Below, piece after piece: positions 33,819 through 44,923 of a DNA stretch of 64,000 bases. How positions within the stretch are numbered: the first letter of the stretch is position 1; the number at the start of each line of letters is the position of its first letter. The notes beneath the pieces are model-generated. The model searched no databases. It had not been told where the DNA came from and worked only from the letters and a program-made list of their open reading frames with translations. The DNA lies in NCBI GenBank assembly GCA_018398575.1, contig JAGTXZ010000014.1:1364001-1428000 (forward strand), in the 5' to 3' direction. The translations under genes and the position numbers were made by a program. Source of the stretch: Ampelomyces quisqualis. Taxonomy: Eukaryota > Ascomycota > Dothideomycetes > Pleosporales > Phaeosphaeriaceae.

Positions 33819-34349
33819 GAGAGTGACACACTATCATCTGTGTCATTTTATAATCTTCAGAACACTTCAGCAAGAAAACTGACCTTTGGTCATAATGTGC
33901 CTTGTGCTTGTGCTTGGGCGGATATGCGACCATGGACTTTGGGCCTAGCCGGATGCACTAGCCATGTTAGCAACAATGGACGTTCAAGCTAGCACTTTCT
34001 TCTGCTCGTCCAGTATCGCAGTAAAAACACTATTATACGCATTCAGTGGGCAGTGGCAAATAAGAGGAGCATCGCTGTAAGTATCAACAACGTGCGTTCT
34101 CGTACGTCAAGCTTGCATGGCTCTGGTGTGCACCTGAGAGCAGCTGGCAACCCGTCATCTTTGATACGATGCACTGGATAAGATTCCGTTGTGATTTCTT
34201 GCTCCGGGCGGTGGACCTGGACGTTTTGGCGAAGTCTATTTGGTGGGGGGGGGGGCACGCCACGTGACCTCGTGCGCCCCACGCGACGTGTCGCGCGACA
34301 AACCCACGACCTCGAGTCTGCCCCACCACAACGGCGACATACATTCGAG
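33819..34349. other. Intergenic, nothing recognised
   Basis: Contains a G-run near 34242; otherwise no supported gene. It holds the promoter of the gene at 34350. Confidence 0.35.
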
Positions 34350-36217
34350 ATGGCAATGAGCGCATTGTACCAACCTGCACAGGCGCCAAAAAGATCATCA
34401 CCAACTGTGAGCGGCCATGCAACGCCATCCGTGGCTCTCGAGGCGGTAGGCGCAAGACCGCGGCGCGTCCAGCGACGGCCAACAAAACAAGCGTCCTACG
34501 AGCTCTGTATTCACGCGAAAGCCTATCTCGAGGGCGGTCAATGTATGTGGCTCGCCAGTAATACTCCTGCTATCCTTACACCATCGCAGATGCCAGCGGC
34601 TTCGACTTCCTCTCCAGTCTACTAGCAGCGGGCACTTCCATCTCAACACCTGCACAGCCACATATTGGCCTTGTTGCGCCCGCTACATACCTTGCATTCG
34701 CCTCGTCTCTCATCGTATACCCCAAAATAACCACGAAAACGCGTTCCCACGATGCGCAGCGAGGCGCAGACGCGGCACTGCGATATCTGCGCTGCGTACA
34801 CAACACCGTGCACGGGCCTGCGTATTCAGTCGTCCGACAAGCCTTCAGCTTTTCGGAGGAATCCTCACGAAGACGTGACCGTGGCCATCATAGTGTTACG
34901 GCCAGTCTATCGCCCAGGCCTGGCGACGACATATCCGCCATCGCTGGGGACGCAGCTCAGTCACATAGCCTGTGGTCGAAGGCTGATGACTTCTGGCATA
35001 TAGTGGGATGGGCCCTCAACTGTTCAATATCACATCATCATCGATGGGAGCGATGGAAGCTATGGCTTGGCATGATACTCGACTTCCTAGAGTCGGACTG
35101 GGAACTTTGCGTTAAAAGAGGCAAAGAGGACAAGACCTTGCAAGGGTCAACGCTAAAGGAGAGTCTGATCTGGCGTTACATTTTAGGCGATGCAGTATCT
35201 GTTAGCCGCGGAGTGAGGCGGAGAATCGTCAGAGCTATCTTAGCAACGGCGTCGGCCGAGGCCCTGAAAGACTTCCCAGAGATCTGGCAACAAGAAACAG
35301 AGGGGCCAAAGCGTCAGAACCGCGAAGGGAACCAGGCTAGAGAAGTCGACTTCGAGACAGGAGATATGGCGGACTATGGCAGTGATGAAGACATGCCGGA
35401 TGCGCCTGAAGAAACTGATGACGAGAAGCAGGTCGAGCAAGATTCAGACAGCGGTGACAGCGACAATAACGTTGAGATGGCTATCCGAAAATTAGGCGGT
35501 ATGCACGCCATCGAACTTCGACAGCGGTTGATTGCTCTAGTAAGCCGACTTTGCATATTGCCGCAGTGTACTAATAATGATCAGCTTGTCCAAGTGTCAC
35601 GAGCCTTGCCCACAGAGTTCACGACGCCGAGCGATTTCTTTGATAATATACTGGAGGACTTCATACATCTGCCGACCGCGCTCGTTCAGGTCCTCCTTTC
35701 GACATCGAAAATGGCAGGCGGTGATCATGTAGCATTTTGCACAAACCTTCTCCTTCCTCTAGCCAGTGGCAAGATACCAGACTTCCTTTGCTATGGACCC
35801 ACACAACAAGACCTTGAATCAAACTTGCTAGCTTTAAAAGGCACAACACAAAGTTATGCAGCAAACGCGAAGATATCACTCATTCTGGAGCAAGTCTTCA
35901 TCTACATGATGGACCAGGAGACGCTTAGTTCTACTGACGCGCTACGCGTCGCCATGGAAACGGGTATCAAGGCGAGAGGGAGTGTTTACGGGACCGGCAA
36001 AGGCAAGAGAGGGAATGCTCAAGAAGAAGCTGAAGGGCAGATCATGTTAGAAGCCTGCTCAGGGCGATTGTTGGACTTGCTTGAACTTCTAGAGATGACA
36101 TATGGGAAATCCCCACAGCCCTTCAAGGAGGAAGATGCGTCAGCCTATCCGTCCTTCGGGTCCTTCTCTCCGCTGTCCACTCCTCCTGGCAGCGATACGG
36201 AAGAGGACGAATGTTGA
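34350..36217 (+). CDS. Conserved-looking hypothetical protein, 606 aa
   Basis: 606 residues from exons 34350..34542 and 34590..36217. The 47-bp intron (GTATGT donor, CAG acceptor) joins them in phase 1 and gives KAYLEGGQYASGFDFLSSLL. Helix-rich throughout, with an acidic disordered insert at about residues 345-385 (SDEDMPDAPEETDDEKQ) and an acidic C-terminus (SDTEEDEC). No signal peptide or membrane helix is seen. The alpha-helical repeats and acidic loops suggest a soluble scaffold or nuclear protein, but no family was recognised. Confidence 0.75.
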
Positions 36218-36590
36218 TTACCACTGCTCCTTGATGTCAAATGACTACTTTCAGCCTATGTGCTCTCATTTCTCTCTTTCTCTTCTGTCTCACGGGTGCG
36301 ACCCACTGTCACGTCAACATGTAATGTATTGACTACCTGCTGACGTCATTTCCCACTCTGTTGGTTTACCAAAAGCCTCTACATCCTCGGTCCTACCCCT
36401 CCTGGCTCTTTCTTTCAACAAATCAGCAGTCAAATCCTTGAGTAGTCAACCAGCACGTAAATACCAATCTCTCCAACAATATACCGGCCAGACTCTGGCC
36501 TTCCTACCACCAGGTTCGTGTGCCTTTCTTTGTTCCACCCCTCCATCGCTGACACTGACTGCCTCAATTCATCATCCCTCCAGCTCTAGC
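36218..36590. other. Intergenic
   Basis: Pyrimidine-rich, likely the leader of the next gene; a possible leader intron (GTTCGT..CCAG) ends at about 36584. Confidence 0.35.
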
Positions 36591-37249
36591 ATGCCTTGGA
36601 CCGGTAGGAAATATCACTGGGTGGCTTTCGTCGTAATCGAGGACTTGAAGACAGTCACTGGAAATATCCTGGTCGCGGACAACAGGGCTGTGTCCCTATC
36701 TGGCCGGAAACGCCATAAGAGTCTCCACAGGATCGTGTCCCGATTTGGCCAGACAGTCCAGGTCAGAATCATCAAGAACAGGACACCGAGAGTCAGGGGA
36801 CCTCCACGAGACCAGGAGAAACTCCTGTCCAGAAAAAGCATCGCGGGGACGGGGCTACCAACCTGTAAGCCCACTCACACCGAAGAGCCACATCATTTAC
36901 TGGCAGACTGAAGGCCAGCAACCGCCTGCCTCCACCCACACGCAGCATCGACAACAAGGCGAATGTCTTCACCCGTGGTCTCTTCAGCGCCACGTCGGCC
37001 GCTGAGGATCAGAACCAACAGGACGATCTCCTCAATGACACTCCTGGGCACGACAAGGCCATCGCGGACCTGGACAGCAACAGTTCCCAGCGCCCTCCAT
37101 ACCGCGACCTCCCTTCGGTCTTGATAGCGGCGCCCGCTGTATTGGGTTGTGTAAATGGGTTCATTGACGGTCGGACCCATCAATTGCGGCAGCATGACCG
37201 CGACAGTAGGATGGCGGAATCTCTGGTGGTTCAATACTGCGCTACTTAG
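36591..37249 (+). CDS. Predicted small hydrophilic protein, three exons
   Basis: A model of 166 residues from exons 36591..36603, 36720..36864 and 36907..37249. The second intron (42 bp, GTAAGC..GGCAG) joins cleanly in phase 2 (GDGATNL to LKASNRLPPP). Exons 2 and 3 are rich in Gln, Asp, Arg and Pro (QNHQEQDTESQGTS; AAEDQNQQDDLLNDTPG) and look coding although no single frame covers them. The 13-nt first exon is a guess. No family was recognised; a different longer frame (36591..36911) competes over exon 1. Confidence 0.35.
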
Positions 37250-37516
37250 GCTATCGTTCCTCACGATTGTGTTTGTGTTTCCTGAGACGCGATACCTTCG
37301 CAAATTAGAGAACAGATTCATCACGCCAATCATGACCAACGCTACGCTGACTACTGTATGGTGTCTCTTTGGCATTTTGTTTTGGTGGAGAGGTAAGACG
37401 TTCCGCAGATGAAGCAAGAGTAGTAGTGTACATCGCATGGATGCTCTATGAGCCCGGTTTCTACTCCCTCTGATATATCTCCTTGTCATCGTTATCACCC
37501 TTTCACTCCTTGTTTC

Positions 37517-38527
37517 TCACTCAGTCTCTGCCGCGTCCACTTTCGCCCCCCTCTTCCTCTTCACATCCTCCGCAACCCACTCGCACTCATCCGCCCTACC
37601 TTCCAGCGCCTCCCACCCACCTGCCTCCATCTCCTCGAGCATTTCGTTGTTTTTGCGTAACCACTGCCATTGCAGAATGATCTGTGCCGTCATGCCAATC
37701 TGCGTATCATCATCCCACCTCGCCACCTCGTTGTCACTCAGAAGGAGATATGTATCCAGCGCAGTGACGTGGTGTTTCATGCGCTCGCGGACACCGTGCG
37801 TTGTCCAACCTTCTTTTGGGGCGACGATGAGGGTGGGTATGATGTTGGACAAAATGACCCTCCTTGCACCGACTTGGGCCGCATCTTCCAATTCTATCTC
37901 CACGTCTTGCTGGTCGGATGTCGTCCGTGGCGGTAAAGATGGCACAGATGGAACATGTCCACCCGCATCAACCTTCCACTCCCTCAGCATATCATACCGC
38001 AACACGAAGCGAATCGCGAGGTGTTTTTTACGCTCGTACATTCTGCCCATTGCATCTCTGTTTTCCTTGACTTGTTCCGGTAAGAGAGTCCTGGTTACCA
38101 GAAATAAGATTTCCTCAATCTTTCTCCGTCCTTGGTCAGTGGAGTAGACGGCACGAAGGAGTGATGGCCAGTTGGTAGATGTGTCGACGGGTTGCAGGAG
38201 CGCAGACACAACGCCGGAAAGCCCATGATAGAACCGACTAAATTCGAGCACAGCATCCAGACTAGCTTCGAGTGTGCCGGCAAACGGACATGGAGTCGTA
38301 GGGGGGAGTGCATAACATGACGGTATATGGCTTGAATGTAGCGAGAGTTGTTGAGTTGGAGCAGCAGCATCGCTCTCGACGGTAATAGCACGCACGCCGC
38401 GCGTAGACACACCTGCGCGGCGAGCTGTGGGCGTAGGTGTGGCTGCGGGCGTGAAGGAAGTATCAGAGCGGACGCTGTATGCGCGTTTGGTGCGTGGGGC
38501 GGCGCGAGAGCGCTGGTTGGCGGACAT
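37517..38527 (-). CDS. Hypothetical protein, 336 aa, single exon
   Basis: Uninterrupted 336 codons starting MSANQRSRAAPRTKRAYSVR. The N-terminal 75 residues are disordered and basic (Pro/Thr/Ala-rich, a possible nuclear signal). The rest is helical, with LDAVLEFSRFYHGLSGVVSAL, KKHLAIRFVLRYDMLREWK and LQWQWLRKNNEMLEEMEAGG, and a basic end (VKRKRGAKVDAAETE). The composition and length look like a real conserved fungal gene. No catalytic motif or known domain was recognised. Confidence 0.7.
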   Translation of the reverse strand: MSANQRSRAAPRTKRAYSVRSDTSFTPAATPTPTARRAGVSTRGVRAITVESDAAAPTQQLSLHSSHIPSCYALPPTTPCPFAGTLEASLDAVLEFSRFYHGLSGVVSALLQPVDTSTNWPSLLRAVYSTDQGRRKIEEILFLVTRTLLPEQVKENRDAMGRMYERKKHLAIRFVLRYDMLREWKVDAGGHVPSVPSLPPRTTSDQQDVEIELEDAAQVGARRVILSNIIPTLIVAPKEGWTTHGVRERMKHHVTALDTYLLLSDNEVARWDDDTQIGMTAQIILQWQWLRKNNEMLEEMEAGGWEALEGRADECEWVAEDVKRKRGAKVDAAETE

Positions 38528-39209
38528 TGTTGATTCGCCCGGCCGTGGAGGTTGATCGTCGAGGTGCTGTTGAAGTCAAGGGCGAGTTCAAAGTAAGCGT
38601 GGAGACCTTGAGGGTGACGTAGGCAGCATATTCGAACCGGAAGTGAAGGCGGAGCAAGGTGGATGTGTTAAGGTGAAAGAGAAGGAGATGGACAAAGAGC
38701 AAGTTGTCCGCGCACGCGATCGCTTCACCTTTACTGTTCCACGATACTGTCTTCAACACAGACATGGAAACATTGTTGTGGTAAGTAAAACACACTGTCA
38801 TATATGTGACATTGCAACTCGCTTTGATCTGAAATGCACCAACATCTACACGATGGAAGCTTTATGGTTTGCACTCTGAAAAAGCCAACGCTCGTTACTA
38901 ACAACACATCGTCTCAATGCTCTTAATCACACGCCAGTCTTTTAAATTAGCTTAGGGCATGTAGAGCAACACACTTATACACTTGGAAACAGTGTCTCTT
39001 ATTCAAATAGAAATTTCGCTTCTATTACATATTCATAAGCCTCTTCCATGAAGGCATCAAAACATACCCCATCTCTACCCTACTCTCATCTCTGGTTTGA
39101 TGTACACCGTCAAAATACAAACATATACACGAGCGTCTTCCGCGTTTTCGCATAATATCGCAAGCATATATACTTACTCTCATCAAAACAACATGCCTCG
39201 TTGAAGAGC
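38528..39209. other. Intergenic
   Basis: Between the start of the hypothetical gene and the 3' end of the TBC gene; AT-leaning, no supported gene. Confidence 0.4.
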
Positions 39210-42109
39210 TTAGTTCGTGACCCCACTCGAACTAACGGTTCTCTTCCACCCGCCCCAATTCCACCCTCCCGCAGCTGCTTGATTTTCTTTCTTCTCCACA
39301 GTAATCCCCGGACTCGCGCTCGGACTCCTCGCTAGCCCAGGACCAGGCGAACTCGCCTGCGCACTAATGACTCTCTTCATGCCGTCAAACTTGGCGCGCA
39401 ATTCTTCAAGTTCTTGCTTCGCCACAGCTTCCGCGGTTTTCGAGTTGACGAGTTCGAGGAGCAACGCTTCGTTGTCTGCGGGTGCGTTGTCGTCGGTGGC
39501 TAGAACTTGTTGTGTGGCGAGAGAGGAGGAGCGTTTGGAGAAGATGGATGCAGGTGCTTGTGCTGATTTCTGGCTGGGTGTGCGGCCGAGACGCAGTTCG
39601 CGGAGGCCGCTGGAGATGCTATCTGCGGTGGTTGAGCGAGACAGTGTAGGTGGAGTATCGGGTGAGTGGTCGACGACGTTCGATGATGATGATGATGCTG
39701 CTGCGGCATGCTTGCGGGCAGAGAGACGGAGATGTTGAATAGTCTTCTCGTTCTTTTGGTTCTGGTTGTATGACTCTTGCAGACGATGTCGCGTGTCTTT
39801 CAGCGCCTCGCGTGCGGTTTGAAGTTCGGCATCACGGTCATTCAGGTCGCGGGCTAGAGACTGTGCGCGCAATGTTTCAGAGGCGAGCTGTTCTTTCACT
39901 CGGGCCATGTTCTCACGCAAAACCTGCTTGGTTTCGAACATTGACGATGCACGGTGATGTGTCAGCTCCAATGGGAAGCGCGTCTCCAGCGTGTGGACAA
40001 TCTCAACAGCCTCCCCGGGGAGATGGGCGGCTGGTGATTCGTCTGGTGGCGGTATGAGTATCGCAGCAGTGATGGTGGTTCTTCGCTTTGAGGACCGGCT
40101 CGTTGGTGGGGCAAGTGTCACCATCTTCTTCATTCGAATCTTGTCAACGACCGTACGCACAATGCGGTGGTCTTCCTTGCGATCCTCGCGCTGCTTTTGC
40201 ATGGCCGCCTCGAGTTCGCTGTTCTGGCGCTGAAGCTGGCTAACCGACATGAGCAGTTGCTCAATCTGATAGTGTAGATCACGGTCCTTGGCCGAGTGGC
40301 CCATTGCCACAGAGCCGTGTCCCGACTTGAGCGACAAGGCATCCGCGCTTGATCCACGCGACATATCGGTGAGAGCTGTGCTTTGCGTCGCAGCTGAAGC
40401 GTCAGATTCGGCCGTTGAGTTGAGAGTCGATGCGAGGCTTTGCTTAGAAGCCGAGCGTCGGAGAAAGCTCACAGGTCGTGAGGGCGCAGTGAGTCCAGGA
40501 CTGAGAGTGACCGACTTGGTCGATGCGTTTGAAGGGCCCCACAAACGGCCGAGGAATGACATGGCCGACTTCTGGACCTGCTGCTTCGATAAGTCCTTCT
40601 CTTGTGATTCTTTGTATTGCTGCTCCAGACCATGCAGCCTTTCCCGTGTGACGTCGTTGGTGAAGCCTACAAAGTCATTCACCAGCTCATCTGCGGATCC
40701 GGCATTGCGGCCATATGGGTCCCACAGCTGTCTGCCTAGAAGAAGCTGCATGACGTCTTCAAACTCGGTGAGCGAGAGAAGCTTCTGCTCGTTCCTCTTC
40801 ATCAGCGCCAGCGCCACACGCATAATGGTTTCCGAGGCGCCCTCTGCGAAGAGAACATCGTAGATGCGGAATAGCATGGGTAACGGACACGTGACGGCGA
40901 AGAAGGACAGGAACCATTGCGACAGGTACGCCGACTGGACGTCTAATTCCTCCAAGTGCTTTGCGAGCTGCGGCATGTGCTGGCCAAGGAGCTGCTGGAA
41001 TTGGAAGATGCGGAGATGCAGCCCCGAGAGGTCAGGGAGGAAGCAGGAGCGGAGATCATAGTCTTCCATGAGCCTGGGACGTTGTCAGTGTATGGCGAGG
41101 TTCTGGCTCCACGTCCGACATACCGAACGAGGACGCAGAAGGCCTCCTTGTCGCCCATCTGCATCAGGAGCGGGCCGACAAGGAAGCCGAGGCCCTGACA
41201 GTAGCCAATCTTGTGGTCGTACAAGCTGAAGCACTTGAGAACACGGCCCAGCATCTTCTGGCCCTCGCCCTCGGGGTCCTTGAACATGTCCACGCCAGGG
41301 AAGCTTCTTCCGAGGTCCTTGTTGATGATGTTCTCGTAGGGGCTCGACTCGCCACAGAGGGAGTCGTACTGGGTTTCAACCAGCTTCTCGCGCGAGCCGG
41401 ATGCGCTCTGCCAGACGACGCCTCGGAGGGGTGCGGGTATGCCGCCTCGGATCTTGTTGAGACACAGAGTAGGGAGGCGCTGGACCGTCTGCGGGTAGTC
41501 GCGCACGAGGGCTGCCCAGAACTCGAGCTCGGTCATGGGAGGCGGGGAGGGCAGTTGCGACAGGCGCACTTGGGTGGCATCGTCTTGGGCCACGAGGCGC
41601 TTGAGCTGGTTGAACGAGGGCGGGCGGGACTGGCTGCGAGGGCGGGCGGCTTTGGCGTGGATGCCGGCTTTGGCGTCGGACATGAGCGCGTTGTTCTCTT
41701 GCTCCAGCCGGGCAAGGAGGAGGGCCATGGCCTGTCCCTCGCCCTCTGGCTCTTGCTCCTCCTTCTTCTCCAGCTCTGTCCAGTCCACGGGCTCGCTCTT
41801 GCCCGATCCATCGCTCTGCCGCCGCGACCGGGAGCCGATGCTGGCCCGGCTGTCGCGCCGCCCAAAAGCCTGACAGACTTCCGTCGAGCTGGGCCGTGAC
41901 GAGTCTCTCCGCTGCTCGACGACAATCTGCGGCTGCCATGTCGGCGACTCGCGCCCGCTGTCGTCGGCCGGGGGCGTGGCTGCTTCCGACAGCGGCACCG
42001 TGACCATTGAGTCGGTCGGCAGCGGGCCACTGTCGACATGTGTCCTGGGCGATCTCGTGGCTGGCGCCTCGACAGTCGCCGTCGCCGCTTCCATGTTGGT
42101 TGCATGCAT
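39210..42109 (-). CDS. TBC-domain Rab GTPase-activating protein (Gyp5/EVI5-like)
   Basis: 949 residues from exons 41124..42109 and 39210..41073 (50-bp intron, GTATGT..CCCAG, phase 2). The start is taken at MHATNMEAATA; an in-frame ATG at 42190 would add 27 residues. After a disordered Ser-rich N-terminus the TBC domain begins at about residue 210 (KIRGGIPAPLRGVVWQ). It has the arginine finger in IINKDLGRSFP (about 265) and the glutamine finger in YCQGLGF (about 302). The second half is coiled coil with Ser-rich linkers. The domain speeds GTP hydrolysis on Rab proteins at Golgi or exocytic membranes; the C-terminal coiled coil resembles Gyp5/EVI5-type proteins. A MITE sits 183 bp upstream of this start. 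Confidence 0.92.
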
Positions 42110-42291
42110 TGCGGCCGGGTATCGAGCGGGTATGCGTATCGTAGGCGGTGTCGTGTGTTGCCCAAACACAGCTGCAGGAGAAGGGAGCATCAGGAGGTTT
42201 CCCGTGAGTCCCGTGACTAGCTTGTCGCCAAAACGGCAGGGTCCCCATGGCACGTGCAGCCCCACGGCTCGCACTCGCAGTGCATCAAGAC

Positions 42292-42568
42292 TAGAGATGG
42301 GCTCTTATGATACAGTATCGGATACAATCACAATACAATACAGAATATACGGCCTTGAGATATTTGGTTACAAAAGCAAATGTGTTCAACAGGGGGTGCA
42401 CAGACAGATACACGGGTAGCATGTGACCCTAACCTATCTAGAGGGGGCAAGCTTATCTGTTTATAGTTAGCATTACAATACACTGTACTGTATCGCTTTA
42501 GTATAGTGTACGATACAATACGGAATATACAAGATTTTGGGCTCGCTTACAGTATCGACCCATCTCTA
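42292..42568. mobile_element. hAT-type MITE, 277 bp, with 8-bp target duplication
   Basis: The ends are TAGAGATGGG and CCCATCTCTA (perfect 10-bp inverted repeats). They are flanked by an exact 8-bp direct repeat ATCAAGAC (42284-42291 and 42569-42576). An 8-bp target duplication and TAGAG-type ends are diagnostic of the hAT superfamily. Subterminal copies of ATACAATAC[A/G]GAATATAC are found at about 42331 and 42512. No coding capacity. It lies in the promoter or leader of the TBC gene. Confidence 0.85.
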
Positions 42569-42808
42569 ATCAAGACGGTGCCGTGTGCAAGCGGCAAGCT
42601 GTGAGCGTGTTAGTCAGCACAGACAAGAGGGCAAAGAGTCAAGACACGTGCTAGACAATGCTCCCGCAAACACAGTAGGTCAGTACTCCGCAAATAAAGA
42701 CCAGGGAACATGCAACCTCCCACCACGGCAAGTGGGACGTATATAGGAATTGCATCATTTTCTTCTTTCTTTCTTACAGATACCAGATAGACTACTTTAT
42801 AAACACGC

Positions 42809-42860
42809 TCACCCTTCGCAACCCGGTATATCAAACAATCACCCTTCGCAACCCGGTATA
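42809..42860. repeat. Short tandem duplication (22 bp, 30-bp period)
   Basis: TCACCCTTCGCAACCCGGTA followed by TA occurs at 42809 and again at 42839, exactly repeated, in the 3' region of the gene ending at 42887. Confidence 0.85.
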
Positions 42861-42886
42861 GCAGACAACAACAGAAACCCCCGCAT

Positions 42887-44923
42887 CTACAAATCTTCAT
42901 CATCCTCGTCGTCATCGTAGTCATCGTTGATGCTCATCTTTCGAGCCGCGTTAGGCGAGCGTGTGGTCTTGCGCGACCAAGTGGCGGTGGGCGCAGGCGA
43001 AGGCAGGCGCGCTGGGGAGGGTGAGCGCGAACGCCAGGCCCGAGTTGGCATAGCGTCTGCGACGACTTGCTCCTCCACGACAGCTGTCTCTTGGACACCC
43101 GTCTCGTTGGTGATTACCACATCCAACACGGCGGCTTTGGGCTCATGCGTCTCGACCACGGCCTGGATGGCCTCCTGCTCGATCGAAATCATATTCATAC
43201 TGTACGCTTCGTCGTCGCCCTCGGAGAGATCCGATGGATAATCCGACATAGCCGAAGAATCATCGCTCGGTGCCGGTGACGGCGGACCTGCAACGCAGAC
43301 ACGCTTGCCGGGAGGCCCAGAGTCATCTGAAGAGCGAGAACCCTTCTCCGATGAACGAGGCGAGGGGGACGGGGATAGGAGACCTGGCGGTGCGTCAGAA
43401 AGGCTCGAATCAGAAGAGGAGCTTGACGCACGATGCTTGCGAGGAGGAGAGTCGGGGGGCAGGCTCAGTGGAGGCGAGTTCCGAATGTCTTGAGCATGTT
43501 GGACTCCCCCGAGCCACGCCAACTCCTCCTCACCGCTGTCGAGCATCGGCTGCCAGAGCATGCCGGAAGCAGCTTGGATGTTTAACTCACCGTCGGAATC
43601 GGGCTCTCGATAAGTTGAGAGCTCCTTCGCTGCCCCCTTCTCATTCTTCTTCGTCGTCGACTTCGTAGCCTTGGGCGTCTTTGGAGCTTTAGGTGTCTTC
43701 TGTGCTTTCGGAACCTTGGGTCTCTTAGGTGCCTTCGCAGTCGCCTTCTTTCCCCCCGCATTAGACTCGTCGCCAGAATGATCGGCTTCGTCTTCAGCCT
43801 CCGTAGCGCCGTCCCACTCCTTCTCGAGGGCATTGCTAGATGCCCCGAATGCCTTCTCCGTCTTCTTAGACGCGCGCAGGGCCTTTCCAGCCACCGACTT
43901 GTCGTTGCGGAATCGAACATTCTCTGGTGCCTCGCCGCCATCATAGACGGGCTTGAAAGACATGTACTCATGTCGCACGCTCTCGACTGTGCGACCCAAG
44001 GAAAGCTGGGCATGTGGGAAGCCAGTGGTCTCCGTAAACTCCTTGCCCATGAAATGGTCATTGTGAAGCTCCGTCAGCTCCCAGATCGAGGCCATCGGAT
44101 TCTCGACAAGGAGTTGCGCAAGATATTCGCGCTCGAGTTGGGACCAAGGCGCATCCACAGTGATGCGGTCGATGGCTTGACCTCGCCGGTCGTTGAGAGC
44201 CTTGATGGCCTGCATGTTGTTCCAGTCTTTGGGCTTGCCGGCCTCAAAGGCATAGAATGTGGGAATGCGGCGAGGAGCTACATCACGCTTGTTCTTAGGA
44301 CGCATGTCCATGAGCTTCATGACGAGGAGGTCTTCCTGGTCTAGGTCGGGGCCATCGTCGGCGCCTTCGGGCTTAATCGGCCCAAAGAACTTCACATAAC
44401 GCGATCCACGCTTGAAACGGAAGCCACGGTCTTCCCACAGAGGTGGGTGAACCGCAGCGTTGCTGTCGCGCGCAACGGGCTGGTTTGCGTGCGGGCGCGC
44501 GTCGCCCGTCTTTGGCTTTACCCCCCAGAAGTCGTTGCTGGCAGGCAGAGTGATTTCAGGCTTCCAAGGATGGAAAACGTCCTTGACAGGAGGTGCTTTA
44601 GTCTTCTTGACGACGACCTTTTTCGCCGGTTCGGGATCAGCCGTGTCGGCATCGACATCTTGAGCAATAACATCATCGCCCTTGTTGCCATCGACATCTT
44701 TAGGGTCCATCCCATGGCCAACATTGCCGTCTTCGTCCTCGTCATTCTTAGCATTCACCGCTACAATCTGGGAAGCGATAGTGAACTCGCTAGATGGAAG
44801 TTCCGCAACGTCGGAGACGCGAATGATTGACTCGGAAGGGGACGAATCGGAAATGTTGTCTGTCTTCTGCTTCTTGAAAGCAATATCCATCGTTGGGGAA
44901 GAGGGGGCTGAACGTTTGGACAT
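42887..44923 (-). CDS. Hypothetical nuclear-type protein with KxPK repeats, 678 aa
   Basis: A single exon, started at MSKRSAPSSPTMDIAFKK; an upstream in-frame start would add 24 residues. There is a basic motif FKKQK near the N-terminus, then an acidic stretch. A conserved-looking middle (about residues 160-380) contains FRFKRGSRYVKFFGP and WSQLEREYLAQLLVENP, the latter like a helix of a SANT/Myb-type or similar DNA-associated fold. Next come a Lys/Pro repeat (PKAQKTPKAPKTPKATK), a long Ser/Pro-rich tail and an acidic end (DDYDDDEDDEDL). It looks chromatin- or nucleus-associated; the family is not recognised. Confidence 0.75.
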   Translation of the reverse strand: MSKRSAPSSPTMDIAFKKQKTDNISDSSPSESIIRVSDVAELPSSEFTIASQIVAVNAKNDEDEDGNVGHGMDPKDVDGNKGDDVIAQDVDADTADPEPAKKVVVKKTKAPPVKDVFHPWKPEITLPASNDFWGVKPKTGDARPHANQPVARDSNAAVHPPLWEDRGFRFKRGSRYVKFFGPIKPEGADDGPDLDQEDLLVMKLMDMRPKNKRDVAPRRIPTFYAFEAGKPKDWNNMQAIKALNDRRGQAIDRITVDAPWSQLEREYLAQLLVENPMASIWELTELHNDHFMGKEFTETTGFPHAQLSLGRTVESVRHEYMSFKPVYDGGEAPENVRFRNDKSVAGKALRASKKTEKAFGASSNALEKEWDGATEAEDEADHSGDESNAGGKKATAKAPKRPKVPKAQKTPKAPKTPKATKSTTKKNEKGAAKELSTYREPDSDGELNIQAASGMLWQPMLDSGEEELAWLGGVQHAQDIRNSPPLSLPPDSPPRKHRASSSSSDSSLSDAPPGLLSPSPSPRSSEKGSRSSDDSGPPGKRVCVAGPPSPAPSDDSSAMSDYPSDLSEGDDEAYSMNMISIEQEAIQAVVETHEPKAAVLDVVITNETGVQETAVVEEQVVADAMPTRAWRSRSPSPARLPSPAPTATWSRKTTRSPNAARKMSINDDYDDDEDDEDL

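Noticed and set aside
36438..36911. 157-codon plus-strand frame
   Set aside because: Crosses a probable leader intron, and its second half competes with the better spliced model at 36591-37249; no features of its own.
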